Shown here one piece after another: positions 13,150-14,094 of a DNA stretch of 14,094 bases. Under the pieces are notes generated by a model. That model had not been told where the DNA came from, searched no databases, and was given only the letters and a program-made list of their open reading frames with translations. Positions within the stretch are counted from its first letter, which is position 1, and every line of letters starts with the position of its first letter. Made by a program: the position numbers and the translations under genes. Source of the DNA: Gammaproteobacteria bacterium RIFCSPHIGHO2_02_FULL_42_13 (GTDB lineage Bacteria; Pseudomonadota; Gammaproteobacteria; UBA12402); NCBI GenBank assembly GCA_001801405.1, contig MGXQ01000033.1, positions 47,169-61,262 on the forward strand. The letters run 5' to 3'.

Positions 13150-14094
13150 ATGACATCTATTAAAAACATAAAAAGAGTTGTCCTTAAAATATTTTCCCTT
13201 CTTTTATTGGTCATCCTAGCACTCACCACCTATGTCGCGACTGCATCGCCACTGCCTGTTAACCAAGACGCTAGTACTGGTAGGATCATTGGCTATCTCC
13301 CTGCTTGGAAAAGCTTACCTTCCGCCGAGCAACTTAAAGACGCTGGCTATACCGACATCCTTGTTGCTTTTGGGCTTTTCAGCAGCACAACTGGACTCAT
13401 TGTTGATAGCGCCTTTGCTGAAACAGTAACGCCTAAATATATCAAAAACTTACAAGATGCTGGCATTAAAGTGTTGCTCTCTGTTGGTGGTGCGCAATCT
13501 AATATCGCAACTACCACCGTAAATTTTCATGATGCTTATACCGCCTCCAAACTTAGTGACAATGATTATGCAAATTCATTAGCAACAAATTTTATTAACG
13601 ATTTTGTAACCTCTCCTTATCACTTTGATGGTATTGATATTGATGTTGAACAAGGCTTAGATGCTGTGAATGGGGATGATTTTTCTAATCCTACTGGCGA
13701 TGTTGGCATCATGATTAAATTCATTAATAAATTACATGCGTTAGATCCAAACTTATTGATTAGCCTTGTACCCCAATCTGCAAACATGTCACCATCGCGC
13801 AATTATATCGGACAGTGGGCAAACTACAGCGCGATCATCAATCAAGTCAATACTCCCTTAAGCTGGGTTGGCATTCAACTTTATAATAGCGGCGGCATGT
13901 ATGGCGTTAACAATAAACTTTATGATCCAAACGCTGGTGATTCCATGATTGATTTTTCCACGGCAATGGCAAGCAACTTAATGGAGTCTTGGCCATCACA
14001 AGTAGACAGCGTTCCTACTTATTTCCTCCCTTTTAAAAATATATTGCGACCTGATCAAGTAGTTTTGGGTTATCCATCAATGGATAATAACAAC
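13150..14094 (+). CDS. Secreted GH18 chitinase-like glycoside hydrolase (3' truncated by window)
   Basis: GH18 enzymes hydrolyse beta-1,4 bonds in chitin or related N-acetylglucosamine polymers by substrate-assisted catalysis. The 315 visible residues start with a Sec signal peptide: basic MTSIKNIKRVVLK, a hydrophobic stretch, and likely cleavage near VATA-SP at about 32. The barrel follows: IIGYLPAW at 47, KVLLSVGG at 107-114, the catalytic signature D160-G-I-D163-I-D165-V-E167 (DxxDxDxE, E167 the acid/base), and the QLYNS strand at 243-247. The frame is open to the window end, so the C-terminus, including any chitin-binding module, is unseen. The ribosome binding site is weak; an in-frame GTG at 13129 is an alternative start. 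In a host-associated bacterium the target could be host or arthropod chitin (inference). Confidence 0.88.
   Translation, partial: MTSIKNIKRVVLKIFSLLLLVILALTTYVATASPLPVNQDASTGRIIGYLPAWKSLPSAEQLKDAGYTDILVAFGLFSSTTGLIVDSAFAETVTPKYIKNLQDAGIKVLLSVGGAQSNIATTTVNFHDAYTASKLSDNDYANSLATNFINDFVTSPYHFDGIDIDVEQGLDAVNGDDFSNPTGDVGIMIKFINKLHALDPNLLISLVPQSANMSPSRNYIGQWANYSAIINQVNTPLSWVGIQLYNSGGMYGVNNKLYDPNAGDSMIDFSTAMASNLMESWPSQVDSVPTYFLPFKNILRPDQVVLGYPSMDNNN

Overview
The window reads as chromosome of a gammaproteobacterium, probably a host-associated or intracellular one in or near the Legionellales/Coxiellaceae. This placement is inference from gene families: rplU-rpmA-obgE, a GTG-started rpsT, an LplT-Aas fusion, a paired RimK-like ATP-grasp/GCS2 module, a SUF-type Rrf2 regulator, and decaying genes among many small palindromic repeats. 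No rRNA or species-specific marker is present.

Left part (1-2486), accessory and eroded. A small glycine-rich hypothetical protein runs convergently into the leftover C-terminus of a heavy-metal P-type ATPase. A 178-bp foldback MITE sits exactly in the TTAA where their two stop codons overlap. rpsT follows with its own promoter, then a fragment of an AAA-ATPase-like/DUF1703 protein. Next is a dinJ-yafQ type toxin-antitoxin pair whose two genes have been pushed apart by a structured repeat, so the toxin frame now starts inside repeat DNA. An N-terminal scrap of a REP-associated tyrosine transposase (RAYT) lies between two inverted REPs.

Middle part (2487-4845), core. The minus-strand operon rplU-rpmA has a clear promoter and terminator and is followed by obgE. 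Facing it are tRNA-Pro(CGG), with a structured repeat between its likely promoter and the tRNA, then a solo repeat hairpin and an inverted REP pair.

Right part. A probable minus-strand operon (8013 to 4845) encodes an RLAN-type RimK-like ATP-grasp ligase, a GCS2 carboxylate-amine ligase overlapping it by 4 bp, and a DksA-like zinc-finger protein 23 bp further on. The two ligases look able to build a small amide-linked metabolite or peptide tag in two steps. Divergent from them is an 1151-residue LplT-PlsC-acyl-ACP synthetase fusion for lysophospholipid uptake and re-acylation. Then come an IscR/SufR-like Rrf2 regulator with a perfect palindrome over its promoter, a 2-Cys peroxiredoxin, and a secreted GH18 chitinase-like protein cut by the window edge.

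The two strongest leads are the ligase-ligase-DksA operon and a dispersed four-hairpin repeat (three copies plus one solo hairpin). Between repeat copies the stems keep pairing through compensatory changes, as expected of a conserved structure.
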